A stretch of DNA of 63,881 nt from an uncultured Parabacteroides sp. (GTDB lineage Bacteria; Bacteroidota; Bacteroidia; Bacteroidales; Tannerellaceae): the NCBI RefSeq assembly GCF_905196875.1, contig NZ_CAJJWO010000029.1, positions 1 to 63,881 on the forward strand. Direction: 5' to 3'. The notes beneath the pieces are model-generated. The model had not been told where the DNA came from and did no database searches. It saw only the letters and a program-made list of their open reading frames with translations. A program made the translations under genes and the position numbers. Position 1 is the stretch's first letter. The number at the start of each line of letters is the position of its first letter. This document shows, one piece after another, positions 6,714-14,722 of the stretch.

Positions 6714-8717
6714 TTGGAATTTCAATTAGATACAGACAACAAGGAGTTTCAGGATGCTTTGCAACTGATCACTCACACGCGCCAGTCTGTTTTCCTGACC
6801 GGGAAAGCAGGTACGGGGAAGTCTACATTTCTTAAGTATATCTGTGCTCATACCAAAAAGAAATATGTTGTATTAGCACCGACCGGGATTGCTGCGATAA
6901 ATGCAGAGGGAGTGACGTTACATTCTTTCTTTAAATTACCGTTCCGTCCAATGTTGCCTGATGATCCGGATCTGAGTCTGAAAGATGGAAGAATTTTTGA
7001 ATTCTTTAAATACAGAAAGGAACACCGGAAGATTATTTCAGAAGTGGAGCTGATCATTATAGACGAGATTTCAATGGTACGGGCCGATATAATTGATTGT
7101 GTAGACCGTATTTTACGTGTGTTTTCCGGAAATATGCGTTTGCCTTTCGGAGGTAAACAGTTGCTGTTTGTTGGAGATGTCTTTCAGTTGGAACCGGTGG
7201 TCCCGTCGGACCAGAAAGAAATATTGAGTCTGTTCTATGCCAGCCCGTTCTTTTTCTCGGCACGTGTTTTTAACTCTATCAACCTGGTGCCTATAGAATT
7301 GCAGAAAGTATATCGCCAAACGGATCCTGTCTTTATCAATATCTTGGACCGGATACGCAATAATGCGGCCAGGAAGCAGGAACTGGATACATTGAATGGC
7401 CGTTATTTTCCTGAGTTTGTCCCATGCAACGAAGATATGTATATAACATTAGCTACGCGTCGTGACCAGGTGGATTTTATCAATGAAAAAAGATTATCGG
7501 AACTTCCCGGTGAAGAATTTATTTCTACAGGGCGTATAGATGGCGATTTCCCGGAATCATCTTTGCCTACTCAACTGAATCTGGCAATAAAAGATCAGGC
7601 ACAGGTTATTTTTATCGATAATGATCATGAACGGCGCTGGGTGAACGGAACTATCGGAATGGTATCCGGTATTGACGAGAATGGCAATGTTTATGTCTTG
7701 CTTGAAAATGGAATCGAACATTTGGTTGAGCCGACTTCATGGCGTAATTATAAGTATAAATATAATGAGAAGGAAAAGAGGATAGAGGAAGAAATTGTCG
7801 GAACGTTCGAACAATTACCTATCCGTCTGGCCTGGGCTATTACTGTACATAAAAGTCAGGGACTTACTTTTAGCCGGGTTGTAGTGGATCTTACCGGAGG
7901 TGTTTTTGCCGGAGGACAAACTTATGTCGCTCTAAGTCGCTGTACTTCGCTTGAAGGACTGGTCTTAAAGAGTCGGGTTACTTCTCATGATATATTTGTA
8001 CGTAAGGAGATTGTTCAGTTCAGTCAGATCTTTAATAATAAGGAACTCATTGATAAAAGTCTTCGTGAAAGCGAGGCTGAACTCCTTTATGCACGTGCAG
8101 TTCATGATTTTAACCGTGGAAATATGAAGAATGCTGTAGAGTCATTTTCCATGGCAGTCGGAAAACGTAATGAACTCGGTAACCCTTTGGTTCAAAGGCT
8201 GCTTCGCTCCAAACTTCAACGGATCAATACGCAGCAGGAGCAAATAAAGAAATTGAAAGAGGAGTTGTATGCACAGCGGGAAATACTGAAAGAATATGCT
8301 CATGAGTATTATTTGATGGGGAATGAATGTGTTACAAAGGCCAATGATCCGAATGCCGCTTTACGTTCTTTTGATAAAGCGTTGAAACTTTATCCTGAAT
8401 ATGTGGATGCCTGGGTTCGTAAAGGGGTTACATTGCTGGATCTGGGTGAAACCTATGATGCTCAGGTTGCTTTGAACGAAGCTGTCCGGTTGAGTCCTCT
8501 TTCATTTAAAGCCCGGTATAATCGTGGAAAATGTTACCTGCGTATGAAGTATTATGAAGAAGCTGTTGCAGACCTTCAAAAAGCTGTATCCATAAAGTCG
8601 AAACACGCTTCAGCGCACGAGTATCTGGCCGAAGCATATCGTTATGTGGGGGAAGAAGAGCTTGCCAGGCAGCATCAGGATATTGCAGATAGTCTGAGAG
8701 AAAATAGAAATATTTAA
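6714..8717 (+). CDS. PIF1-like superfamily 1 helicase with C-terminal TPR repeats
   Basis: A 667-residue cytosolic protein. Walker A GKAGTGKST is at residues 30-38, Walker B-like DEISMV near 118-123, and the late SF1 motif HKSQGLTF with TYVALSRC near 385-408. This matches bacterial PIF1/RecD-like helicases that unwind DNA or G-quadruplex and R-loop structures. After a coiled coil (about 490-525) come tetratricopeptide repeats from about 530 to 660. The start is TTG; the next ATG would delete the Walker A motif. The TPR part implies a protein partner that is not evident nearby. Confidence 0.88.
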   Translation: MEFQLDTDNKEFQDALQLITHTRQSVFLTGKAGTGKSTFLKYICAHTKKKYVVLAPTGIAAINAEGVTLHSFFKLPFRPMLPDDPDLSLKDGRIFEFFKYRKEHRKIISEVELIIIDEISMVRADIIDCVDRILRVFSGNMRLPFGGKQLLFVGDVFQLEPVVPSDQKEILSLFYASPFFFSARVFNSINLVPIELQKVYRQTDPVFINILDRIRNNAARKQELDTLNGRYFPEFVPCNEDMYITLATRRDQVDFINEKRLSELPGEEFISTGRIDGDFPESSLPTQLNLAIKDQAQVIFIDNDHERRWVNGTIGMVSGIDENGNVYVLLENGIEHLVEPTSWRNYKYKYNEKEKRIEEEIVGTFEQLPIRLAWAITVHKSQGLTFSRVVVDLTGGVFAGGQTYVALSRCTSLEGLVLKSRVTSHDIFVRKEIVQFSQIFNNKELIDKSLRESEAELLYARAVHDFNRGNMKNAVESFSMAVGKRNELGNPLVQRLLRSKLQRINTQQEQIKKLKEELYAQREILKEYAHEYYLMGNECVTKANDPNAALRSFDKALKLYPEYVDAWVRKGVTLLDLGETYDAQVALNEAVRLSPLSFKARYNRGKCYLRMKYYEEAVADLQKAVSIKSKHASAHEYLAEAYRYVGEEELARQHQDIADSLRENRNI

Positions 8718-8770
8718 GAAAGACCCTAAAAATCAAAAGGAATCGTAATGGTTTCGTAATATAGATTATA

Positions 8771-8778
8771 TATCTTTG
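8771..8778 (+). promoter_or_regulatory. -7 box for the OAR-like receptor
   Basis: TATCTTTG matches TAnnTTTG, 50 bp upstream of the ATG at 8829. Confidence 0.7.
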
Positions 8779-8828
8779 TAGCGTTTTATAAAAAATGTAT
8801 TGATTGTTTTATTTAAACACTACTTAGT

Positions 8829-11800
8829 ATGAGGGGCATATTTGTATTCATTCTTTTTCTTTTTTGTCTGACATTCACTATGAATGCTCAGGTTACCACT
8901 TCCGGAATTAGTGGGAAAGTCACGGCGGAAGGCGAGTTGCTGATTGGGGCGACAGTACAAGCTGTCCACGAGCCTTCCGGTACTACTTATGGAACAGTGA
9001 CAAACGTCGACGGACGTTATAGTTTACAGGGAATGCGTATCGGTGGTCCGTATACGGTAGAAGTGTCTTATGTCGGATATCAGAAAGCTATATATAAAAA
9101 CGTTACTCTTCAATTGGGTGAAACTTATCTGCTCGATGTAAATTTGACGGAATCGTTATCGTTGGACGAAGTGGTTATAACAGCTTCGAAGGCTGCTCTG
9201 TTTAATTCTCAGAAAACAGGAGCTGCTCAGAATTTTAATCAGGAACAGATCTTGTCAACGCCTTCTGTTAACCGGAGTATTTTCGATATTACAAAAATGA
9301 ATCCAATGGGGATTAACACGAGTAGTGGAATGTCATTTGTTGGGTCAAGTAATAAATATAACTCCTTTCAGATCGATGGAACGGCTAATAATGACGTGTT
9401 TGGATTGTCTGCCAGTGGAACAAATGGTGATCAGGCTGGAGCAAATCCAATCTCATTGGATGCGATTGAAGAAATTCAGGTGGTAATTGCTCCATTTGAT
9501 GTTCGTCAGAGTGGATTTACAGGTGGTGGTATTAATGCAATCACAAAATCCGGAACGAATACGTTTCATGGATCTGTGTATGGATATTATAATAATGAAA
9601 AATTTTATGGCAAAACGCCTGGTGATGTAAAGGAACGTACACGTTTGGATGATCAATCGTCCGAGACCTATGGAGTTACATTGGGTGGCCCAATCATTAA
9701 AAATAAGTTGTTCTTTTTTACGAACTTTGAACGTGCGAAAGAAATTTATCCAACAACAAATAATATTGGAACAGAAAGTTCCAAATTGGATAAAAATGAA
9801 GTAGACCAGATTATTAATAAAATATCTCAATTGACGGGAGGTTATAATGGAGGTGGTTATGGTCCTTTGGATGTAGATACTTATTCGAATAAATTTTTAG
9901 CCCGTATCGACTGGAATGCGAATGATAAAAATAAATTTACACTCCGGTATAGTTTGCTTGATGCACGTAGTATGAATTTTTCCAATAAATTGGCTGCAGC
10001 CCGTTTGAATGATAATGGATATTATATGAAGAACTCCACTCATTCTATTGTTGCGGAATTAAATACACAGATAAGTTCTTTATTGGCGAATGAGTTGCGT
10101 GTGGGATGGACTCGTGTACGTGATAATCGTGATCCGCTGGGACAAGCTATGCCTTATGTCAAGATAGAACAACTGTCTAAAAACACTTCATTGGAATTTG
10201 GGACGGAAAGATTTTCTATGGCGAACTCATTAAATCAGGATATTTTTACATTAACGGATAATCTGACTAAAATGATAGGAAATCATTCTATCACAGTGGG
10301 GACATATAATGAGTTTTTTAAAATGAGTAATCTTTATCTGGCAAACAATTATGGCTCTTATACTTATAGCTCATTGGATGATTTTCTGTCTGTAGGGACC
10401 GCTAATGAAGTTGCTCCTAAGTATTATGATTATTCGGTAGCACGCACGGAAATAACCGGAACAAACCGCTGGGCTCCTGAATTTGGAGCTGCACAATTAG
10501 GCTTTTATGCACAGGATGAATGGAATGTGACAAATTTGTTTCGGTTAACTTATGGAGTGAGAATGGATATACCGTTGTTTTTTGATGAACCGTTGGCAAA
10601 CGAAACATTCAATAATTCGGATATAGCAAAACAGTACAATGTTGCTACTAACCAATTACCTTCAACTAAAGTGTTGTGGTCGCCTCGTGTTGGCTTTCGC
10701 TGGAATTTAGATGAAGACCGTAAGACTTTAATACGTGGTGGTGTAGGTATTTTTACTGGACGTATTCCTTTTGTCTGGATATCAAATAGCTTTACGAATA
10801 CAGGTATAGAGGTAAGCCGTACATCTTTAAATTCTTATAATATGCCTAAAGTGGGTCCTGATGATTTTCATTTTAGTATTGACCCGTCAAAGCAATATGA
10901 ATCTCCGGCTACCTCAGAGGTGAATGTTGTTGATAAAGATTTTAAATATCCTTCTGTTTTTCGTGCAAATCTGGCCTTGGAGCATACTTTACCTTATGAT
11001 ATTCGTGTGAGTTTAGAGGGTTTATATTCAAAAACCTTAAATAATATTTTATATGAAAATATCAATTATCAACCTAATGGTAGCTTAAATAATGGGGGAG
11101 ATAATCGTCCTATTTATAAAAAGGTCGATGACAACTTTACACAAATAATGTATTTAACTAATACGAATAAAGGATATACGTATAATGTAACAGGTAAAGT
11201 TGAGAAGTCTTTTGATTTCGATTTAAATGCGATGGTTGCATATACTTATGGGCAAGCTAAGTCCTTAACGGATGGAAATTCTTCACAGGCTTATTCCGGC
11301 TGGAAATATAATCCTGTTTATGGAGGAGATGTTGCTCCGGAGTTAAGCTGGTCCATGTTTGACGTACGTAATCGTATAGTCGCTTCTGTATCTTATACAA
11401 AAGAATATGCAAAACATTTTGCAACAACTGTGAGTCTGTTTTATAATGGTCAGACTGGTGGGCGTTATTCTTTGCTTTACTCCAAAGATCTAAATGGTGA
11501 TGGTTATGGAAATGACTTGTTATATATACCGACAGATGCAGAGCGTGAGAAAATGGTTTTTACTGATATTGTTTCAAGTGGAAAAGTAACCTCAACTGCA
11601 GCAGAACAAAAGGATGCTTTTATTAAATGGATTGAAGGAAATAAAGAAATCAGAGGAACAAAAGGGGACCATATGAAACGCAATCAATTAGTAATGCCGT
11701 TTGAGCATCATTTTGATTTTCATATTGCGCAAAATTTCTTTGTGAATGTGGCAGGAAGAAGGCATACTCTGCAAGTAAATTTTGATATATTGAATGTCGG

Positions 11801-11990
11801 AAATTTATTCAATAAGAAATGGGGATTATATCATCAGACTTCTACTGGATATGATCTGACGCCTGTAACTGCATCTGCTGGTAAGGATGGTCAGTTTACT
11901 TATCAGTTCCGTGATCCGGGTGATATGTATACGAATACGGCAATAACTTCACGTTGGCAGGCTCAGGTAGGTTTACGCTATATTTTCTAA
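8829..11990 (+). CDS. OAR-type TonB-dependent outer membrane receptor
   Basis: A 1053-residue outer-membrane protein. A signal peptide (residues 1-20, ending MNA-Q) is followed by a carboxypeptidase-regulatory-like domain (about 26-105), a plug domain starting near LDEVVITASKAA, and a large beta-barrel ending in a terminal aromatic (YIF). It resembles Oar proteins rather than SusC: no SusD gene follows, and there is no SusC-type VVGYG signature. Substrate unknown. It has its own promoter and the next gene also has one, so it appears monocistronic. Its codon use becomes notably AT-rich in the barrel. Confidence 0.9.
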   Translation: MRGIFVFILFLFCLTFTMNAQVTTSGISGKVTAEGELLIGATVQAVHEPSGTTYGTVTNVDGRYSLQGMRIGGPYTVEVSYVGYQKAIYKNVTLQLGETYLLDVNLTESLSLDEVVITASKAALFNSQKTGAAQNFNQEQILSTPSVNRSIFDITKMNPMGINTSSGMSFVGSSNKYNSFQIDGTANNDVFGLSASGTNGDQAGANPISLDAIEEIQVVIAPFDVRQSGFTGGGINAITKSGTNTFHGSVYGYYNNEKFYGKTPGDVKERTRLDDQSSETYGVTLGGPIIKNKLFFFTNFERAKEIYPTTNNIGTESSKLDKNEVDQIINKISQLTGGYNGGGYGPLDVDTYSNKFLARIDWNANDKNKFTLRYSLLDARSMNFSNKLAAARLNDNGYYMKNSTHSIVAELNTQISSLLANELRVGWTRVRDNRDPLGQAMPYVKIEQLSKNTSLEFGTERFSMANSLNQDIFTLTDNLTKMIGNHSITVGTYNEFFKMSNLYLANNYGSYTYSSLDDFLSVGTANEVAPKYYDYSVARTEITGTNRWAPEFGAAQLGFYAQDEWNVTNLFRLTYGVRMDIPLFFDEPLANETFNNSDIAKQYNVATNQLPSTKVLWSPRVGFRWNLDEDRKTLIRGGVGIFTGRIPFVWISNSFTNTGIEVSRTSLNSYNMPKVGPDDFHFSIDPSKQYESPATSEVNVVDKDFKYPSVFRANLALEHTLPYDIRVSLEGLYSKTLNNILYENINYQPNGSLNNGGDNRPIYKKVDDNFTQIMYLTNTNKGYTYNVTGKVEKSFDFDLNAMVAYTYGQAKSLTDGNSSQAYSGWKYNPVYGGDVAPELSWSMFDVRNRIVASVSYTKEYAKHFATTVSLFYNGQTGGRYSLLYSKDLNGDGYGNDLLYIPTDAEREKMVFTDIVSSGKVTSTAAEQKDAFIKWIEGNKEIRGTKGDHMKRNQLVMPFEHHFDFHIAQNFFVNVAGRRHTLQVNFDILNVGNLFNKKWGLYHQTSTGYDLTPVTASAGKDGQFTYQFRDPGDMYTNTAITSRWQAQVGLRYIF

Positions 11991-12034
11991 CCGGGTATTT
12001 TGCGATTTGAATTAAATAATCGGAAGAGGTTCGC

Positions 12035-12042
12035 TATCTTTG
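12035..12042 (+). promoter_or_regulatory. -7 box that fixes the start of the phosphodiesterase
   Basis: TATCTTTG matches TAnnTTTG and is followed 26 bp later by the ATG at 12069. It lies downstream of the longer TTG-initiated reading frame (12000), which therefore cannot be the translated form from this promoter. Confidence 0.75.
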
Positions 12043-12068
12043 TGAACCTCTTTCTTTTTGAAGTAATT

Positions 12069-13274
12069 ATGGATATGAAAAGATATTTAAATCTGTTTTT
12101 AGGATGTATGGTTCTTTCTGGAATCTTTCTTTCCGGTTGTTCTTCGCCTAAGCATAATGACCGTTATGTAGTTGTTCTTTCCATGGATGGTTTCCGGTCC
12201 GATTATCCGGATCGTGCTTATACCCCAACCTTAGACTCTCTGGCAAAAGTCGGGATACGTTCAACTTTCCGTCCATCGTTTCCCAGTGTCACTTTTCCTA
12301 ACCATTATAGTATGGCAACCGGCTTACATCCGGACCATCATGGTTTGGTCAATAATTTTTACTATGCTCCCGACCTGGATAGTGTTTATCGTATGGCAGA
12401 TCCGACACCCGGTTTTTATGGGGGAGAACCGATCTGGAATACCGCGGAGAAACAAGGTGTACGTACCGCCTCTTTTTTCTGGGTAGGCAGCGAATATCCG
12501 ATTCAGGGACGTCAGCCTTCTATCTGGAAACCATTTGATAAACAGGTCCCTTATTCAGACCGTGCGGATTCTGTGGTAGCCTGGTTGTGTTTGCCGGAAG
12601 ATATACGCCCTCATTTGGTTATGTGGTATATAGAGGAACCGGATGGGATCGGCCATATCTGTACCCCCGATTCTTCAACAACCTTGCAAAAGGTAGAAGA
12701 ACTGGACCGGGTGTTGAATCATTTCTTTAATGAAGCCCGCAAACTGGATATCTTTGATAAAATAGATTTTATTGTCCTTTCCGATCATGGGATGGCAACC
12801 TATACTCCGGATAAATATGTCAATCTGAATGATTACTTACCCAGAGATAGTTTTGATTACGTATTTGACGGTGTCCCGACTTTGTTGTATCCGAAAGCCG
12901 GATATAGGGATAAAGCGTATGCAATTCTGAAGCAGGTACCTCACATTAGCGTGTGGAAGAAAAATGAGATACCTGAGAAATATATTTATGGCTCGAATCC
13001 CCGCATTGGTGATTTGTTCGTAATGCCGGATGTCGGAACCTATTTGGATTTCCGGACCGAATCGCGTCCAAGATTTGCTGCTACACACGGGTATGATAAT
13101 TTCGCTCCGGAAATGCAGGCTATATTCTATGCTGCCGGACCGTCTTTCAAACAGCATGCGGAATTGCCGGCTATGGCAAATGTGAATTTGTATCAGATCA
13201 TCGCACGTTTATTAGATATTAAGCCGGCTCCTAACGATGGAGACAGTCTGGTAGTTAATACCTTATTCCGGTAG
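12069..13274 (+). CDS. Ectonucleotide pyrophosphatase/phosphodiesterase-type lipoprotein
   Basis: A 401-residue alkaline-phosphatase-superfamily enzyme (type I phosphodiesterase/nucleotide pyrophosphatase). From the 12069 start it has a lipoprotein signal ending in LSGC. Metal and nucleophile motifs are in order: SMDGFRSDY (Asp), FPSVTFPNHYSMATG (Thr nucleophile), EEPDGIGH (Asp, His), LSDHGM (Asp, His) and ATHGY (His). It probably cleaves nucleotide or sugar-nucleotide phosphodiesters in the periplasm or at the cell surface. Substrate is not determined by sequence. The start was chosen over an upstream TTG because a promoter box lies between them. Confidence 0.88.
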   Translation: MDMKRYLNLFLGCMVLSGIFLSGCSSPKHNDRYVVVLSMDGFRSDYPDRAYTPTLDSLAKVGIRSTFRPSFPSVTFPNHYSMATGLHPDHHGLVNNFYYAPDLDSVYRMADPTPGFYGGEPIWNTAEKQGVRTASFFWVGSEYPIQGRQPSIWKPFDKQVPYSDRADSVVAWLCLPEDIRPHLVMWYIEEPDGIGHICTPDSSTTLQKVEELDRVLNHFFNEARKLDIFDKIDFIVLSDHGMATYTPDKYVNLNDYLPRDSFDYVFDGVPTLLYPKAGYRDKAYAILKQVPHISVWKKNEIPEKYIYGSNPRIGDLFVMPDVGTYLDFRTESRPRFAATHGYDNFAPEMQAIFYAAGPSFKQHAELPAMANVNLYQIIARLLDIKPAPNDGDSLVVNTLFR

Positions 13275-13363
13275 GAGTAAGAAATAAATATGGACAAAAT
13301 TGAAAAAACAGAATTTTTCACGAAGTTTGTTGATTTTATAGTAAAATACCCGGATTAATCAAT

Positions 13364-13371
13364 TACATTTG
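13364..13371 (+). promoter_or_regulatory. -7 box for the RRM protein
   Basis: TACATTTG matches TAnnTTTG. The ATG at 13494 is 122 bp downstream, giving a long leader of roughly 115 nt, which would leave room for post-transcriptional autoregulation. Confidence 0.65.
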
Positions 13372-13493
13372 TAGCATATTTGAGATTGACTTAAGTTTGT
13401 ATTAGAAGTAATTGCTCACAACTTGATTTGTAAAGTAAACTTTTTATCCAACACATTCAGGCTCAATAAACAATTAAAATTAAAGTTTACAAA

Positions 13494-13850
13494 ATGAATC
13501 TTTACATTTCAAATTTAAGTTACAACATCACAGATGCTGACTTAAGAGAATTATTTGCAGAATATGGTGAAATTACTTCTGCAAAAGTTATTACAGACAG
13601 AGAAACCGGCCGTTCAAGAGGATTTGGTTTCGTTGAGTTAGCCGATGAAGAGTTAGCAAAAAAAGCAATTGAAGAATTAAACCAGGCAAGCTATGATGAA
13701 AAAATCATCAATGTAACAGAAGCCAGACCTAGAGAAGACAGAGGCGACAGAGGTGGTCGTAGCTTCGGAAACAATCGTGGCGGTGGCTACGGTGGCGGAA
13801 ACAGAGGCGGCGGCTACGGTGGTGGCAATAGAGGCGGTGGAAGATATTAA
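13494..13850 (+). CDS. RRM RNA-binding protein with glycine-rich tail
   Basis: A 118-residue protein with one RNA-recognition motif (residues 1 to about 80): RNP2 is LYISNL and RNP1 is RGFGFVEL. The C-terminal 35 residues are a Gly/Arg/Asn/Tyr-rich RGG-like tail with the repeat GGGYGGGNR. Such proteins are common in Bacteroidota, which lack a typical Hfq, and in Bacteroides are global RNA-binding regulators. It is monocistronic, with a long leader and a clean terminator. Confidence 0.92.
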   Translation: MNLYISNLSYNITDADLRELFAEYGEITSAKVITDRETGRSRGFGFVELADEELAKKAIEELNQASYDEKIINVTEARPREDRGDRGGRSFGNNRGGGYGGGNRGGGYGGGNRGGGRY

Positions 13851-13870
13851 TTCTATCATAAAATAAAAAA

Positions 13871-13897
13871 AGCGATCGGAAACGGTCGCTTTTTTTA
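13871..13897 (+). terminator. Terminator of the RRM gene
   Basis: AGCGATCG-GAAA-CGGTCGCT forms an 8-bp stem with one G-U pair and is followed by seven T residues. Confidence 0.88.
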
Positions 13898-13922
13898 TTA
13901 CTATCGTAAGGAATGTAAAACG

Positions 13923-14138
13923 TTAAAAGTCATAATTCATTCCCGGACAAAAAGCTAGTTGACTACTTGCACTTTTGATCTGAATCTTATTTTCGCGGGC
14001 AAGCCATCCGATTGCAGACCATAAATCAGCTTCACACAATGAGGTCGCTTTCTTCAGCTCCTCAAAACTCCAACATCCACCATCCAGTAACAGATTCCAG
14101 ATGGTACCTGCATTTAATCCAATTGTTCCTTTCGTCAT
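13923..14138 (-). CDS. Small winged-helix protein (DUF2582-like)
   Basis: A 71-residue winged helix-turn-helix protein resembling the PF10771/DUF2582 family of Bacteroidales. The visible helices are GTIWNLLLDGG, SFEELKKATSL and EADLWSAIGWLARENK, followed by the wing strand KIQIKS. Likely binds nucleic acid, but no target is known. It stands alone between the RRM terminator and tRNA-Glu. Confidence 0.78.
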   Translation of the reverse strand: MTKGTIGLNAGTIWNLLLDGGCWSFEELKKATSLCEADLWSAIGWLARENKIQIKSASSQLAFCPGMNYDF

Positions 14139-14338
14139 GACAAACTCTGTTTTATGTTTATGGTATGTTTTAAGTAAACTGAATTTAAAGAGAAAATGAT
14201 ATATTTGAACTGCTTTTTTAGCTTGTTTTAAAAGATAGGGTGTTCTGGTTAACCCTTATTGGAAATAATCACGGATCGGTTAACTTTAATCCACAGAAAC
14301 AGCTGGGGAACCTTTGGGGTTTGATTATCGTTTAAACA

Positions 14339-14375
14339 AAAAAGCCTACTGAAATGAATCAGCAGGCTTTTTTTG
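14339..14375 (-). terminator. Terminator downstream of tRNA-Glu
   Basis: Read on the minus strand, GCCTGCTGA pairs with TCAGTAGGC (one G-U) around a six-base loop and is followed by a T-run. It directly follows the tRNA 3' end. Confidence 0.85.
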
Positions 14376-14448
14376 TAGTGCGTCCGGGGATCGAACCCGA
14401 GTTTCCGCCGTGAGAGGGCGGCGTCCTAGGCCACTAGACGAATGCACC
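14376..14448 (-). tRNA. tRNA-Glu (CTC anticodon)
   Basis: A full cloverleaf is visible on the minus strand: D-arm GTCT...GGAC, anticodon stem CCGCC/GGCGG with loop CTCTCAC (anticodon CTC, reads GAG), and T-arm with GGTTCGATCC. The 3' CCA is not encoded. The acceptor stem GGTGCAT/ACGCACT has an A-C mismatch at positions 6-67 and a G-T at 1-72. Confidence 0.92.
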
Positions 14449-14649
14449 GTTTCGTGTCATAGTTTTCATTGTTTGACGCTGCAAAATTAAGTATTATTTC
14501 TTTTCGGTGTTCTCTTTATGCAGAAAAAATGTAAAGAATTTTATCCTGCTCTGTCAGAATGATACAAGAATTGTCCTTATACCACTAAAAGGCGTTAAAA
14601 GCGAGCGCATTTTCGCTTATATTTCATTGTTCTTCCTGTTTATTTATTC

Positions 14650-14657
14650 TACCTTTG
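14650..14657 (+). promoter_or_regulatory. -7 box for mutAB
   Basis: TACCTTTG matches TAnnTTTG, 65 bp upstream of mutA. The leader that follows holds two near-identical palindromes (14666-14691). Confidence 0.7.
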
Positions 14658-14665
14658 CCCCCTGT

Positions 14666-14691
14666 TATTGAACAATATACTATTGAACAAT
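14666..14691. repeat. Two direct copies of a short palindrome in the mutAB leader
   Basis: TATTGAACAAT occurs at 14666-14676 and 14681-14691. Each copy is the dyad ATTG-AA-CAAT (extended by a T/A in the first). The copies are 15 bp apart and sit just downstream of the predicted transcription start, where a bound protein could act as a roadblock. Confidence 0.55.
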
Positions 14692-14722
14692 TACTAATAC
14701 CAGTATTAAAATAACTAATATT

